DNA of 64,000 bases from assembly GCA_963734955.1 (NCBI GenBank), contig CAVTJO010000006.1, positions 1 to 64,000 of the forward strand. The letters run 5' to 3'. A model generated the notes under the pieces. It searched no databases, had not been told where the DNA came from, and worked only from the letters and a program-made list of their open reading frames with translations. The position numbers and the translations under genes were made by a program. Below are positions 10,393 to 19,601 of the stretch, piece by piece (positions within the stretch are counted from its first letter, which is position 1; each line of letters begins with the position of its first letter). The stretch comes from UBA11986 sp963734955 (lineage in GTDB: Bacteria > Bacteroidota > Ignavibacteria > UBA10030 > UBA6906).

Positions 10393-11343
10393 ATGGCGAA
10401 AGTGATCCTGGATTTTGAAAAGCCCATTGTCGAGCTCGAGCAGAAACTTGAAGAGCTGAGGAAGTATGCAGATAATCCAGCCATCGCCGAAGAGGTATCG
10501 AAGATCGAGAAGAAGATGGTCGATCTTCAAAAGAGCGTCTATGCGGGACTTACACGATGGCAGAAGGTACAGCTTGCCCGACATCCTGACCGGCCTTACA
10601 CCCTTGATTATATTGGTTCCATCACCACCGATTTCTTCGAACTCCACGGGGATAGAAACGTCCGTGACGACAAAGCGATCATCGGGGGATTTGCCCATCT
10701 GGGGAACCAGACCATCATGGTACTTGGACATCAGAAGGGACGCGACACGAAGACCAACCTGTATCGAAACTTCGGAATGCCAAACCCCGAGGGGTATCGC
10801 AAGGCGTTGCGTCTGATGAAGCTCGCGGAGAAATTCAAAAAGCCCGTTGTGACGTTGATTGATACGCCTGGTGCATTCCCCGGACTTGAGGCGGAAGAGC
10901 GTGGCCAGGCAGAGGCGATTGCGCGCAATCTTCTCGAGATGGCAAGACTTCGCGTCCCGATCATCGTTGTCATTATCGGGGAAGGTGCATCGGGAGGTGC
11001 CCTTGGCATTGGTGTGGGAGACAGAATCCTGATGCTGGAGAATACATGGTATTCCGTCATCTCCCCGGAGTCGTGCTCGAGCATTCTCTGGAGAAGTTGG
11101 GACTACAAGGAACAGGCTGCCGAGGCGCTGCAACTGACCGCACCTGACCTCGTGAAGCAGAAGATCGTGGATGTGATTGTCCCCGAGCCTCTTGGCGGTG
11201 CCCACAGGAACCCTGAACAGATGGCAAAGATACTCAAAGAAACGCTCCTGGAAGAACTCAAAGTGATTTCGAAGATCAAGATCGAAAAGCTGTTGGAACG
11301 ACGCATCGAGAAGTTCTCAAAAATGGGTGAATGGGCAGGATAA
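10393..11343 (+). CDS. accA: Acetyl-CoA carboxylase carboxyltransferase subunit alpha
   Basis: This 316-residue protein is full length for AccA, which with AccD moves the carboxyl group from carboxybiotin to acetyl-CoA to give malonyl-CoA for fatty acid synthesis. The N-terminal coiled segment starts with ILDFEKPIVELEQKLEELR. The crotonase-like core includes GDRNVRDD, GHQKGRDTK, NFGMPNPEGYRKA, TLIDTPGAFPG, and GEGASGGAL for the oxyanion region. No accD or biotin carrier gene is in the window. Its position five bases after the polysaccharide cluster suggests read-through transcription rather than functional linkage. Confidence 0.97.
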   Translation: MAKVILDFEKPIVELEQKLEELRKYADNPAIAEEVSKIEKKMVDLQKSVYAGLTRWQKVQLARHPDRPYTLDYIGSITTDFFELHGDRNVRDDKAIIGGFAHLGNQTIMVLGHQKGRDTKTNLYRNFGMPNPEGYRKALRLMKLAEKFKKPVVTLIDTPGAFPGLEAEERGQAEAIARNLLEMARLRVPIIVVIIGEGASGGALGIGVGDRILMLENTWYSVISPESCSSILWRSWDYKEQAAEALQLTAPDLVKQKIVDVIVPEPLGGAHRNPEQMAKILKETLLEELKVISKIKIEKLLERRIEKFSKMGEWAG

Positions 11344-11345
11344 CC

Positions 11346-11759
11346 ATGATCAAGCATGTCACACCAATTCGCATACGCTACGCCGACACGGACCAGATGA
11401 GGTTTGTCTATTACGGCAAGTTCTTTGAGTACTTTGAACAAGGCCGATCGGATCTCATGAGAGCGATTGGCCTCCCGTATCCGGAAATTGAGGCTATGGG
11501 TCTCTTTCTCCCCGTAATCGAAGCGCACGCAACCTACAAACAATCGGCAAAGTATGACGAACTCATTAACGTGGTTACGTACTTGCGCGAGCCCCCGGTT
11601 GCGCGGGTGCGTATTGATTACGAGGTATTTCGAGAGGGGGAAACGGAATTGCTGGCCGACGGCTATACGATCCACAGCTTTGTCAACGCGGAAACAGGAA
11701 GGCCTACCCGGGCGCCCGTACAGTTTTTGGAAGCCCTCCAGATGGCCATGAACAAGTAG
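11346..11759 (+). CDS. Acyl-CoA thioesterase (YbgC/4HBT hotdog family)
   Basis: This hotdog-fold protein of 137 residues likely hydrolyses acyl-CoA thioesters. The family signature is clear: RIRYADTDQMRFVYYGKFFEYFEQGR, here split around the catalytic aspartate of ADTDQ (about residue 14) and the following FFEYF helix. I chose the ATG at 11346 because an upstream in-frame ATG at 11331 would overlap the end of accA and adds residues not seen in the family. The spacing of two bases from accA suggests co-transcription. The substrate is unknown; YbgC-type enzymes accept short to medium acyl chains and can associate with the Tol-Pal system, but no tol genes are here. Confidence 0.88.
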   Translation: MIKHVTPIRIRYADTDQMRFVYYGKFFEYFEQGRSDLMRAIGLPYPEIEAMGLFLPVIEAHATYKQSAKYDELINVVTYLREPPVARVRIDYEVFREGETELLADGYTIHSFVNAETGRPTRAPVQFLEALQMAMNK

Positions 11760-11768
11760 GGGCCAATC

Positions 11769-11927
11769 ATGCTGAAGAAAGAACTGCTTGACATCCTGTG
11801 CTGCCCGAAGTGCAAGGGCGATCTGGACTACAAACCAGACCAGAACACGCTCACCTGCAAGAAGTGCGGCAGAGTGTATCAGGTGAAAAACGATATTCCC
11901 ATCATGCTGGTTGACGATGTCAAATGA
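11769..11927 (+). CDS. Trm112-like zinc-binding protein (YcaR family)
   Basis: This 52-residue gene starts MLKKELLDILCCPKCKGDL and ends MLVDDVK. It has the Trm112/YcaR layout: a CPKCKG knuckle near residues 12-15, a TCKKCGRVY second half, and a closing IPIMLVDD motif. In eukaryotes and some bacteria Trm112 activates methyltransferases; bacterial YcaR proteins are less well understood, and four cysteines here could bind zinc. Its stop overlaps the ATG of nadC by 11 bases, and it follows the thioesterase by nine bases, so it is part of the same transcription unit. Confidence 0.85.
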   Translation: MLKKELLDILCCPKCKGDLDYKPDQNTLTCKKCGRVYQVKNDIPIMLVDDVK

Positions 11928-12787
11928 CGTGTTGTATGATAGCCGCGTGAGTCGGCTGATTGAGATCGCATTGATGGAGGATATCGGTCTCGGTGACCTG
12001 ACAACGGATGCCTGTGTGCGGGAAGCCGATTTTGGGATGGGGGAGTTTTTGTCCAAGGAGGTGGGAGTGGTTGCGGGGATGGACATGGCGTCGCTGGTGT
12101 TCCGGTATTGCGACCAAAGCCTTACATTGACTCCCGCTGTCGCGGAGGGAAGCGTTGTTCGCGAACGGGCAGGTGATTGCCACGATCGACGGCAACACGC
12201 GGAGTATTCTGCGCGGCGAGCGAACAGCCCTGAATTTTCTCCAGCGAATGAGCGGTATTGCATCCCTCACACGCCTATTCGTTGATACGATCGCTGGCAC
12301 ACGTGCCCGGATCACCGATACGCGGAAGACCGCCCCGGGTCTGCGGGTGCTTGATAAACGAGCCGTGAAATTGGGTGGAGGTGTCAACCATCGTTTTGGA
12401 CTTGACGATATGGTCCTCATCAAGGACAATCATATTGTGGCGGCAGGAGGAATTCACCCCGCCGTCGAACGTTGTCGCGACTATCTCAAGATAGAAGGCA
12501 TGGATGTATCCATTGAGGTTGAAACAACGAACCTCGCCGAGGTGGAAGAAACACTCCGCTGTGATGGCGTGAAACGAATCATGCTGGACAACTTCAGCGA
12601 GGCCGAAATGCGCAAGGCGGTGGACATCATCGCTCACCGTGTCGAAGTGGAGGCCTCCGGAGGAATCACACTCCAGAATGTCCGGTCCGTTGCAGAAACC
12701 GGTGTGGATTTTATTTCCGTCGGCGCACTGACACATTCCCCGAAAGCTCTCGACATCTCTCTCGAGCTCAAACAGACAAGAGCCTAA
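11917..12787 (+). CDS. nadC: Nicotinate-nucleotide pyrophosphorylase (quinolinate phosphoribosyltransferase), one frameshift
   Basis: NadC converts quinolinate and PRPP to nicotinate mononucleotide in de novo NAD synthesis. The ATG at 11917 starts MSNDVLYDSR, then ALMEDIGLGDLTTDA, the family N-terminus. A single-base error near 12155 switches the frame; the rest reads FANGQVIATIDGNTRSIL, ERTALNFLQRMSGIA, DTRKTAPGLR, KLGGGVNHRFGL, KDNHI, IEVET and EASGGITLQNV, covering the PRPP and quinolinate site. The joined protein is about 290 residues, the expected length. The break lies in an otherwise well conserved gene, so an indel artefact is more likely than inactivation. No nadA or nadB is present. 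Confidence 0.92.
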
Positions 12788-12813
12788 CCTTCTGCCGCGG
12801 GTCACTCACGCAC

Positions 12814-14319
12814 ATGTTCGACAAGATCAAGCGGCTGGGCACGGACACTGCAATCTACGGCGTCAGTACGATTGTCGGCCGCTTTCTCACCTACATCCTC
12901 ACCCCGGTGTATGCCAATGTTCTCTCTTCCGCCGACGTTGGTATTGTGGCGACTGTATTCTCGTATATCGCCTTTCTGAACGTTCTCTTCGGGTACGGGA
13001 TGGAGAGCGCGTTCCTGAAATACAGATCTTCGAACGAGATCGGTAATGAAAAGCAGAACTTCAGCGTCCCTTTCCTCTCTCTGCTCATCAGCTCAATCCT
13101 GTTTGCCGCCCTCCTGATCTGGCAGGCCGGTCCTCTTGCTTCGCTCGCCGGAGATCGCACGACGTATGGACCGCTTGTTGTGTATGCAGCAATAATTCTG
13201 TGCCTTGATACAGTGTCGATCGTTCCCTTTGCCGCTCTCCGGCTGGCCGGAAAGGCGAAGCGGTTTGCCACCATCAGGATGACAAGCATTGCCGTGAATG
13301 TGGCGTGCAATCTCCTGTTCCTGATCAAGTACCACACCGGGATTTCCGGAATCTTCTACAGTAACATCATTTCGTCGGCGCTTACAGTGGTAATGTTGTT
13401 GCCGACCATTCTCTCGAACCTGACCGTCGCATGGGAAGGCATTCTCTACAAGGCGCTGCTTCGCTTCGGGCTTCCCTACGTGCCCGCGGGTCTTGCGGCA
13501 ATGATGATTCAGGTAATCGATCGGCCCATCCTGCTTTCACTTACCAACGCATCCACGGTGGGGATCTACCAGGCAAACTACCGACTCGGCATTTTCATGA
13601 TGCTGGTTGTGTCGATGTTCGATTTTGCATGGCGACCGTTCTTCTTCATCCATGCAAGGGATTCGGACGCCAAGCAACTGTTCGCACGTATCCTGACGTA
13701 CGTTGTGCTGTTGATGACGGGCGTGTTCTTTGCTCTGAGCTTTTTCCTCGAAGATGTGGTGAAGATCCCGGTGTTCTGGGGTCACTCGATTCTCCCCCCG
13801 GAGTATTGGCATGGTCTATCCATTGTCCCTGTTGTGTTGCTCGGATACATGTTCCTGGGCATCTCGAATAATCTTGTGGCAGGTATCTATATTGAGAAGA
13901 AGACACAGCATCTTCCGGCAAACACCTTCATAGGAGCGTTCATCAATGTTGCTGTCAACTTTATGTTGATACCGCTTATGGGAATCATGGGTGCAGCATT
14001 GGCGACACTGCTTAGCTATGCGGCCATGGCGATCGGCCTCTATATCGTTGCACAGCGATTCTATCCCATCAACTATGAATTCGACAGGCTCATGAAGATT
14101 GCGGCTGCAGGGATCATTGTCTTCTGTCTTTATTACTTCGTCAGGCTCGATGCATTCGAAGTGTTGTGGAAAGTCGGATTGCTTGTCCTGTTCCTGGTAT
14201 TGATGTATCTGTTGAAATTCTTTGAGCCGTCCGAATTAAAAGCAATTTCCCGCAAGTTGACGTGGGGAAATTTGGAGAAGCCGGTGTCGGCGGGCGATGG
14301 ATTCTCAGGGCTCAAATGA
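12814..14319 (+). CDS. Lipopolysaccharide/oligosaccharide flippase (Wzx-like, MOP superfamily)
   Basis: This 501-residue membrane protein has about 12-14 predicted hydrophobic helices spread over its length and the MOP exporter N-terminus: TAIYGVSTIVGRFLTYILTP, with basic residues ahead. Such proteins flip undecaprenyl-linked repeat units across the inner membrane for polymerisation. The C-terminal PINYEFDRLMKI with following helices also resembles the polysaccharide synthesis protein family. It is separated from the glycosyltransferase cluster by about 2.4 kb of housekeeping genes, but it could serve that cluster and the O-antigen ligase at 21.4-23.4 kb. No strong Shine-Dalgarno sequence precedes the ATG. 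Confidence 0.85.
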   Translation: MFDKIKRLGTDTAIYGVSTIVGRFLTYILTPVYANVLSSADVGIVATVFSYIAFLNVLFGYGMESAFLKYRSSNEIGNEKQNFSVPFLSLLISSILFAALLIWQAGPLASLAGDRTTYGPLVVYAAIILCLDTVSIVPFAALRLAGKAKRFATIRMTSIAVNVACNLLFLIKYHTGISGIFYSNIISSALTVVMLLPTILSNLTVAWEGILYKALLRFGLPYVPAGLAAMMIQVIDRPILLSLTNASTVGIYQANYRLGIFMMLVVSMFDFAWRPFFFIHARDSDAKQLFARILTYVVLLMTGVFFALSFFLEDVVKIPVFWGHSILPPEYWHGLSIVPVVLLGYMFLGISNNLVAGIYIEKKTQHLPANTFIGAFINVAVNFMLIPLMGIMGAALATLLSYAAMAIGLYIVAQRFYPINYEFDRLMKIAAAGIIVFCLYYFVRLDAFEVLWKVGLLVLFLVLMYLLKFFEPSELKAISRKLTWGNLEKPVSAGDGFSGLK

Positions 14320-14351
14320 GTATTTTTATGATAAATTATTGAGGAGCGTGT

Positions 14352-15389
14352 GTGAACAAGCGTTTTGATTCGGCAAGGCCGATGCAGGTTGGAGGTCAGG
14401 CAGTACTTGAAGGAGTTATGATGCGGGCGCCCGGGATGGTTGCTACGGCGGTCCGTCGGGCGAACGGAGAAATTATGGTGCAGCAATTCCCGCACAAGTC
14501 CCTTGGTGAGAGGTTCTCAACGTTCAGGCTCCCGATAATTCGTGGCGCGTTAGGCTTGATTGAAATGATGGTCATCGGCATGCGTACGCTGAATTTCTCA
14601 GCGGAGGTGGCCATGCAGGATGCAGCGATTACGGAACGGCGAAATCATAACGGGCACAGGGAATCCGATGGCACGACAACATCGACCGGAAACCCGATGA
14701 GAGAAAACATCAAGCTCGGACTGACACTGACATTCTCCCTTGTTGTTGGGATTGCGATTTTCTTCGTCACCCCGTTACTCCTCGCAACGTTGATCTTTCA
14801 TGTCGACCAGCAGCCCCTTGCCTTCAATCTGATCGCAGGTGTGGTTCGCATCGCTCTCCTGCTGGCATATCTACTTGCCATTTCCATGATGAAGGACATC
14901 AAACGACTGTTTCAGTATCATGGCGCTGAACACAAAGCCGTTTTTGCGTTTGAAAAGGGCGAGGAACTCACAGTTGCGGCAGCTTCCCGTCAGTCTCGAT
15001 TCCATCCCCGTTGCGGCACGAGTTTTCTGCTCATTGTCATGATTGTCGCGATTCTGCTTTTCAGCATCCTCGATACATTGGTCATTACGATAACGGGCCA
15101 GATGACTCTCACCATCCGGCTGTTGACCCATCTTCCCCTCATACCTCTCGTCGGCGGAATCTCGTATGAGTTCATCAAGGCGTCCGCCAAAAGGAGCGAG
15201 ACATTTGTTGGGCGGATGGTGGTTGCGCCTGGCTTGTGGCTTCAAAAGATAACGACGAAGGAACCGGACGAGTCCATGCTTGAGATTGCGTTGGTAGCCC
15301 TGCGATCTGCTTTGCAGCAGGATGAGGTTGGTCTCACTTCGCCGAAGGTTGCCTTGCTGCAGGAAATTCCCGTGGCTGGCAATGCTTGA
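14352..15389 (+). CDS. DUF1385 family membrane protein (YqhQ-like)
   Basis: This 345-residue protein begins at a GTG with GAGGAG five bases upstream. The DUF1385 signature VGGQAVLEGVMMRAP is at residues 12-27, and the central block HGAEHKAVFAFEKGEEL and SRFHPRCGTSFL holds conserved histidines and a cysteine. Three to five membrane helices lie at about residues 120-175 and 225-265. The family is widespread but its biochemical role is unknown. It overlaps prfA by eight bases; this DUF1385-prfA pairing occurs in other bacteria and suggests coupled expression with translation genes. Confidence 0.87.
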   Translation: MNKRFDSARPMQVGGQAVLEGVMMRAPGMVATAVRRANGEIMVQQFPHKSLGERFSTFRLPIIRGALGLIEMMVIGMRTLNFSAEVAMQDAAITERRNHNGHRESDGTTTSTGNPMRENIKLGLTLTFSLVVGIAIFFVTPLLLATLIFHVDQQPLAFNLIAGVVRIALLLAYLLAISMMKDIKRLFQYHGAEHKAVFAFEKGEELTVAAASRQSRFHPRCGTSFLLIVMIVAILLFSILDTLVITITGQMTLTIRLLTHLPLIPLVGGISYEFIKASAKRSETFVGRMVVAPGLWLQKITTKEPDESMLEIALVALRSALQQDEVGLTSPKVALLQEIPVAGNA

Positions 15390-16461
15390 TCGACTCGAAA
15401 AAGTGAAGGAACGGTTCGAGGAGATCACGCGGCTGCTCAGCGATCCAACCGTTATCAGCAACCAGGATCGCGTACGGGAGCTCAGCAAGGAACATAGCGA
15501 TCTCGTGCCGCTGATGCGTGTCTACGATCAGTACGCGAAGACGAAGCGCGATCTTGCCGGCCTGAAGGAGATCACCGAGTCATCGGCCGATCCGGAAATG
15601 AAGTCCCTCGCCTACGCAGAACTTGATGAGACGAGAGAGAAACTTCACCAACTTGAGGAAGAGCTCAAGGTTCTTCTCATACCCAAAGACCCGAACGATA
15701 GCAGGAACGTCATCGTCGAAATCCGTGCCGGCACCGGGGGAGAGGAAGCCGCCCTGTTTGCGTCAGACCTCTACCGGATGTATTCGCGCTATGCCGAGAG
15801 ACAGGGCTGGAAGCTGGATATCATCGATTTCAATGACACCGGTATGGGAGGAATCAAGGAAATTGCTTTCGGATTGAACGGGGAAGATGTGTACGGCTCG
15901 ATGAAGTTTGAAAGCGGAGTCCATCGCGTGCAGCGGGTGCCTGAAACCGAAGCGCAGGGGAGGGTACACACGTCTGCCGCGACAGTTGCCGTGCTCCCTG
16001 AAGTGGAACAGGTGGATGTCCAACTGAATCCCGCGGACATCGAGATGGATACGTTCCGGTCAGGCGGCAAGGGTGGCCAGAATGTGAACAAGGTCGAGAC
16101 TGCCGTCCGTCTGACTCACAAGCCCTCGGGCATTGTCGTTGTCTGTCGTCAGGAGCGCTCACAGTTGCAGAACCGCGAGCGTGCGATGAAAATGCTCAGA
16201 GCCAAGCTGTATGAGAACATGGTTACCGCGCAGGTGGGGGATGTCGCGGCACAACGGAAGTCAATGGTGAAGAGCGGCGACAGAAGCGACAAGATACGGA
16301 CGTACAACTTTCCTCAGAACCGTGTCACCGACCACCGCATTGGAGTCACGCTGTACAATCTCTCGGAAATTATCGATGGGAAGCTTGATGATTTGATCGA
16401 GCAATTGAAGATTGCCGATAGGGCGGAAAAGCTCCGGGCCAGCACTGAGAGCGCCGGCTAA
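15382..16461 (+). CDS. prfA: Peptide chain release factor 1
   Basis: RF1 reads UAA and UAG stop codons and triggers peptide release. The ATG at 15382 gives MLDRLEKVKERFEEI, and the protein is 359 residues, normal for RF1. The GGQ motif lies in FRSGGKGGQNVNK and contacts the peptidyl transferase centre. The codon-reading loop is VPETEAQGR, matching the RF1 PxT tripeptide rather than the RF2 SPF tripeptide. The N-terminal coiled-coil domain precedes AGTGGEEAALFA. The start overlaps the DUF1385 gene by eight bases, and the end overlaps the convergent tadA gene by four bases. No prmC methyltransferase gene is present. Confidence 0.97.
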   Translation: MLDRLEKVKERFEEITRLLSDPTVISNQDRVRELSKEHSDLVPLMRVYDQYAKTKRDLAGLKEITESSADPEMKSLAYAELDETREKLHQLEEELKVLLIPKDPNDSRNVIVEIRAGTGGEEAALFASDLYRMYSRYAERQGWKLDIIDFNDTGMGGIKEIAFGLNGEDVYGSMKFESGVHRVQRVPETEAQGRVHTSAATVAVLPEVEQVDVQLNPADIEMDTFRSGGKGGQNVNKVETAVRLTHKPSGIVVVCRQERSQLQNRERAMKMLRAKLYENMVTAQVGDVAAQRKSMVKSGDRSDKIRTYNFPQNRVTDHRIGVTLYNLSEIIDGKLDDLIEQLKIADRAEKLRASTESAG

Positions 16462-16937
16462 TTCCATTCCGGCTTTCCCACGCCACCTACGCGAACCTTC
16501 TTGAAGAAGTCCTTCACTATTCCACTGCACTTTGCCTCGAGGATCCCGCCCACGAGTTCCACCTGGTGGTTCAGTCGTTTATCCTGGACGATGTTGAAGA
16601 GCGTGCCGCATGCACCCGCTTTTGCGTCGGGTGTACCGAAGACGACCTGGAAGATACGTGCGAGAACAATCGCACCGGCACACATCGCACATGGCTCCAC
16701 AGTCACGTAGAATGTACATTTCTCAAAGCGATGATTCCCGAGGGCGGCGGAGGCCGCCGTAATGGCGATCATCTCGGCGTGTGCGGTGGGATCGCGGAGG
16801 GTTTCCACCTGGTTATATCCTTTGCCGACAATGCGGTCCTTGTGAACGATGATCGCTCCAATGGGCACTTCTTTTCGCTTGTAGGCGAGCTCTGCTTCTC
16901 GCAAAGCATGTTCCATCCACCGTTCATGATCTGTCAT
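16458..16937 (-). CDS. tadA: tRNA adenosine(34) deaminase
   Basis: TadA deaminates A34 to inosine in tRNA-Arg(ACG), and such a tRNA is encoded 1.6 kb away at 18536-18607. The zinc-dependent deaminase motifs are visible: TAHAEMIAI with the catalytic histidine and glutamate (HAE), and PCAMCAGAI with two zinc cysteines. The ATG start gives MTDHERWMEHALREA, a standard N-terminus, and 159 residues is normal length. It is transcribed against prfA with which it shares four bases at the stop codons. Confidence 0.94.
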   Translation of the reverse strand: MTDHERWMEHALREAELAYKRKEVPIGAIIVHKDRIVGKGYNQVETLRDPTAHAEMIAITAASAALGNHRFEKCTFYVTVEPCAMCAGAIVLARIFQVVFGTPDAKAGACGTLFNIVQDKRLNHQVELVGGILEAKCSGIVKDFFKKVRVGGVGKPEWN

Positions 16938-16972
16938 GGGAAGGGGAGAGTGAAGTGATTGATGGTCTTGAG

Positions 16973-17046
16973 TGCACCCGGAGGGAGTCGAACCCCCAAC
17001 CCTCAGATCCGAAGTCTGATGCTCTATCCAGTTGAGCTACGGGTGC
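16973..17046 (-). tRNA. tRNA-Arg (anticodon TCG)
   Basis: The minus strand folds into a standard cloverleaf of 74 nt. The acceptor stem pairs GCACCCG with CGGGTGC, the D arm has GCTC/GAGC, the anticodon stem TCAGA/TCTGA encloses loop CTTCGGA with anticodon TCG, and the T arm contains GGTTCGACTCC-type sequence. No CCA is encoded at the 3' end. It reads CGA and related arginine codons. Confidence 0.95.
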
Positions 17047-17303
17047 GGCGAACGCAAAAGTGCTGGGTCGACCCAACGTGAATTACGAGAAGGTAACAAG
17101 ATCGGAGTAGAATTCCAAAGGCAGGACGTTGCTCTGGTTGATGTTTCAAATGGGATTTTTTGTACATTGTGCTGACCCAATGGCAAGCCATCACCGGAGA
17201 TATTTGACATTCCAATGCTGCTGATCGAAACCCATACCGTGTCGTTTCACCCTGTTTTCACGTCTCCACCAACTGGTACTTGAACCTTACCGCCGCCCCG
17301 AAC
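17047..17303. other. Intergenic region between divergent tRNA-Arg and wecB
   Basis: No gene is visible in this 257-base stretch. It must hold the start sites for the leftward tRNA and the rightward wecB. A TACATTGTG at about 17162 resembles the -10 element of this genome (TAnnTTTG), but no well-spaced -35 partner is evident, so no promoter is called. Confidence 0.4.
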
Positions 17304-18468
17304 ATGTCGACGAAGAAAAAGATCGCTGTGGTTTTTGGTACGCGACCCGATACGATCAAGCTCGCACCGATCATTCTTGAGCTCAAGAAAGCTCACAAGT
17401 ACTTCAATGTCATAACAATAGCCACGGCACAACATCGTCAAATGCTCGATCAGGTACTTGATGTGTTCAGGATCAATCCTGACTATGACCTGAATATCAT
17501 GCAGGAGCGCCAGACGCTCGCGACAATCACAAAGAATACCGTTGAGGCGCTTGACAGGGTTCTGGAGGCCGAGAAGCCGGATCTCGTACTCGTTCAGGGC
17601 GATACCACCACAACGTTTGTCGGAAGCCTCGCGTCATTTTACAGGCACATTCCTGTTGGCCACGTTGAAGCGGGTCTGCGAACGCACAACAAAGCCCAGC
17701 CGTTTCCCGAGGAGATCAACAGGAGACTGACCTCCTGTATTGCCGACCTGCACTTTGCACCTACAGCAACTGCAAAGAACGCGTTATTGAAGGAGGGTAT
17801 CGAGCGAGGGTCGATTTTTGTGACCGGTAACTCGGTGATCGATGCCTTGCAGGTCTCAGTGAAAAAGAAGTACCGGTTTTCTCAGCCCGTATTGAACACC
17901 CTTGCGTCGCGCAAAGAACCGCAAACTCCTCATCACCATGCACCGACGCGAGAATCTCGGAGAGCCGATGAGAAGTGCCGCTGGTGCGATCAAACGGCTC
18001 GCGACCAATTTCCCCGAAATCGATATTATCTTCCCGGTTCACCTTAATCCCGCTGTACGACATGTGGTGAACCCTGTGCTGGATGGAGTTGCCAATGTTC
18101 ATCTTATAGAGCCTCTTGATTATATGGATTTTGTCAACTTGATGGCAAGGTCGTATTTGATCATATCGGACTCCGGCGGTGTGCAAGAGGAGGGGCCTTC
18201 CCTCGGCAAACCTGTTCTTGTGCTTAGAGAGGTGACCGAGAGGCCGGAAGCAGTTTCTTACGGAACAGTCAAGCTTGTCGGATTGGATCAGGAGACGATC
18301 GTTCGAACGGCGAGCAAGTTGATGAATGACGCGGCTGCGTATCGGGCGATGGCATCGGCGACAAATCCATACGGGGATGGCAGGGCTGCTCGCAGGACCG
18401 TCAGTTTCATCAAGAACTATTTCGGTCTCTCAAGGAGTTTGGAGAAGGAGTTCAGGCCTGCCAGTTAG
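17304..18468 (+). CDS. wecB: UDP-N-acetylglucosamine 2-epimerase (non-hydrolysing), one frameshift
   Basis: WecB interconverts UDP-GlcNAc and UDP-ManNAc, feeding ManNAc-type sugars into surface polysaccharides. The ATG at 17304 starts MSTKKKIAVVFGTRPDTIK. Motifs VQGDTTTTFVGSLASFY, HVEAGLRT and PFPEEINRRL precede a frame change near 17905; the next frame reads KLLITMHRRENLG, FPVHLNPAVR, and SDSGGVQEEGPSLGKPVLVLREVTERPEA. Joined length is about 388 residues, typical. The indel lies where both halves meet without overlap in homology, as expected for a single-base error. It stands apart from the main polysaccharide cluster. Confidence 0.92.
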
Positions 18469-18535
18469 TCACCGCCGTTCGGGAACATTGCGGTCGGGCA
18501 GGATAAGATGGCGGGTTGGATTGTTGGCCAGAATG

Positions 18536-18607
18536 TGCGCCCGAAGGGATTTGAACCCCTACTAAAAGCTTCGTAGGCTTTCGTGCTATCCATTACACCA
18601 CGGGCGC
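18536..18607 (-). tRNA. tRNA-Arg (anticodon ACG)
   Basis: The minus strand forms a 72-nt cloverleaf: acceptor GCGCCCG/CGGGCGC, anticodon stem AAAGC/GCTTT around loop CTACGAA with anticodon ACG, and a T arm with GGTTCAAATCC. No CCA is encoded. This is the substrate expected for TadA (A34 to inosine), whose gene lies 1.6 kb upstream. Confidence 0.95.
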
Positions 18608-18622
18608 ATGAAGGACGCAGAT

Positions 18623-18651
18623 AATATACGAAGTTCTTCAGGATCAGGCAA
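18623..18651 (-). promoter_or_regulatory. Promoter of tRNA-Arg(ACG)
   Basis: On the minus strand TTGCCT (18651-18646) and TATATT (18628-18623) are separated by exactly 17 bases and lie just upstream of the tRNA. The arrangement matches a sigma-70-like promoter and the TTG-N20-TAnnTT pattern seen elsewhere in the window. Confidence 0.6.
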
Positions 18652-18661
18652 GAACTCACCT

Positions 18662-19075
18662 TCAAACGCCTAATGCCCGGGCCGCAGCTTCATACTCATT
18701 CGGTCGGACATAGATGATGTACCCAAAACTCCCGCGGCCGTCGCCAACCCCGCTCGCTGCCGATACATTGACGTTCGCCTCATAGAGCATCTGGTGGATG
18801 CTGGAGAGCGCTCCCAGTTCATCGTCGCCCTGAACGAGGAGAGCAGGCTGAGGTCCATTTAGTACAATGCCGGCTTTCCTGGCCGCATCAACCGTCGTAT
18901 GTGTATCTTCAGGAAAAATCGTGAGTTGTGTCCTCATCTCGCCGGAGGGAACGGCCGTGAACGCGAGGAGATTGATGCCCATTGTTGCAAGCATGGAGAG
19001 TAGCTTGTAGGCCTCTCCCGGGTGGTCTTCAACAGTTGTATAAAAATAGTCGACTCGACGGACACTGAATGCCAT
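18662..19075 (-). CDS. ACT domain protein (amino-acid binding, two ACT modules)
   Basis: This protein of about 137 residues consists of two ACT-like halves. The first has TVEDHPGEAYKLLSMLATMGINLLAFT, the second GDDELGALSSIHQMLYEANVNVSAASGV, each with the D-x-x-G-x-L turn typical of ligand-binding ACT folds. No catalytic domain is attached, so it may be a stand-alone regulator; its ligand and partner are unknown. Two in-frame ATGs exist. I chose 19075 because GGAGG lies ten bases upstream of it, whereas the ATG at 19084 would sit one base from the same GGAGG. Confidence 0.75.
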   Translation of the reverse strand: MAFSVRRVDYFYTTVEDHPGEAYKLLSMLATMGINLLAFTAVPSGEMRTQLTIFPEDTHTTVDAARKAGIVLNGPQPALLVQGDDELGALSSIHQMLYEANVNVSAASGVGDGRGSFGYIIYVRPNEYEAAARALGV

Positions 19076-19326
19076 GGTTATCATTCCTCCACGGGAAAAG
19101 TGTTGACTCTGTCAAAGACTGGAGATCGATTCGAGAGAACCCACCACAATAATTTATGAGAACAGAAAACAACACTGGAGGTGACCGGGAATTTATGAAA
19201 TCGTTGTGAAGATTCACGGTTGGTCCGGATGTCGCGTCCCTCCGGGTTCTCAACAACAAATTAGTCCCTGCACGCGGGTGACAGTAACCCAGCACGACAA
19301 AGCTTTCACACCGCGGCTGACGGTCG
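19076..19326. other. Intergenic region, nothing recognised
   Basis: I see no gene in these 251 bases between tRNA-Glu and the ACT gene. The stretch presumably carries the promoter and leader of the ACT gene on the minus strand, but no well-spaced promoter hexamers stand out. Confidence 0.4.
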
Positions 19327-19398
19327 TAGCCTTAACGGGGATCGAACCCGTATTTGAGCCTTGAGAGGGCTCCGTCCTAACCGTTAGACGATAAGGCC
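19327..19398 (-). tRNA. tRNA-Glu (anticodon CTC)
   Basis: The 72-nt minus-strand sequence starts GGCCTTATCGTCTAACGG, closes the acceptor with TAAGGCT (one G-T pair), and has anticodon stem GAGCC/GGCTC around loop CTCTCAA with anticodon CTC. The T arm contains GGGTTCGATCCCC. CCA is not encoded. It lies 112 bases downstream of tRNA-Gln in the same orientation and may share its promoter. Confidence 0.94.
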
Positions 19399-19510
19399 AG
19401 TGTGGGCAATGGTAGAATCAAGGATGAGTCGATCAGCGGATTGATGGACATCGCGCGGCATTCCATTCATCCAATCTTCCAACCATCCAACACCCGTGCT
19501 GCAATGTTCG

Positions 19511-19581
19511 CTGCCCCGCAAGGAGTCGAACCTCGATAAACAGATCCAGAGTCTGCTGTCTTGCCATTAGACGACGGGGCA
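19511..19581 (-). tRNA. tRNA-Gln (anticodon CTG)
   Basis: The 71-nt minus-strand cloverleaf has the acceptor TGCCCCG/CGGGGCA, with the weak U1-A72 pair and G73 typical of tRNA-Gln, and anticodon stem GCAGA/TCTGT around loop CTCTGGA with anticodon CTG. CCA is not encoded. A strong promoter lies just upstream. Confidence 0.94.
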
Positions 19582-19601
19582 AATCACCACCGTGGGCCAT
19601 C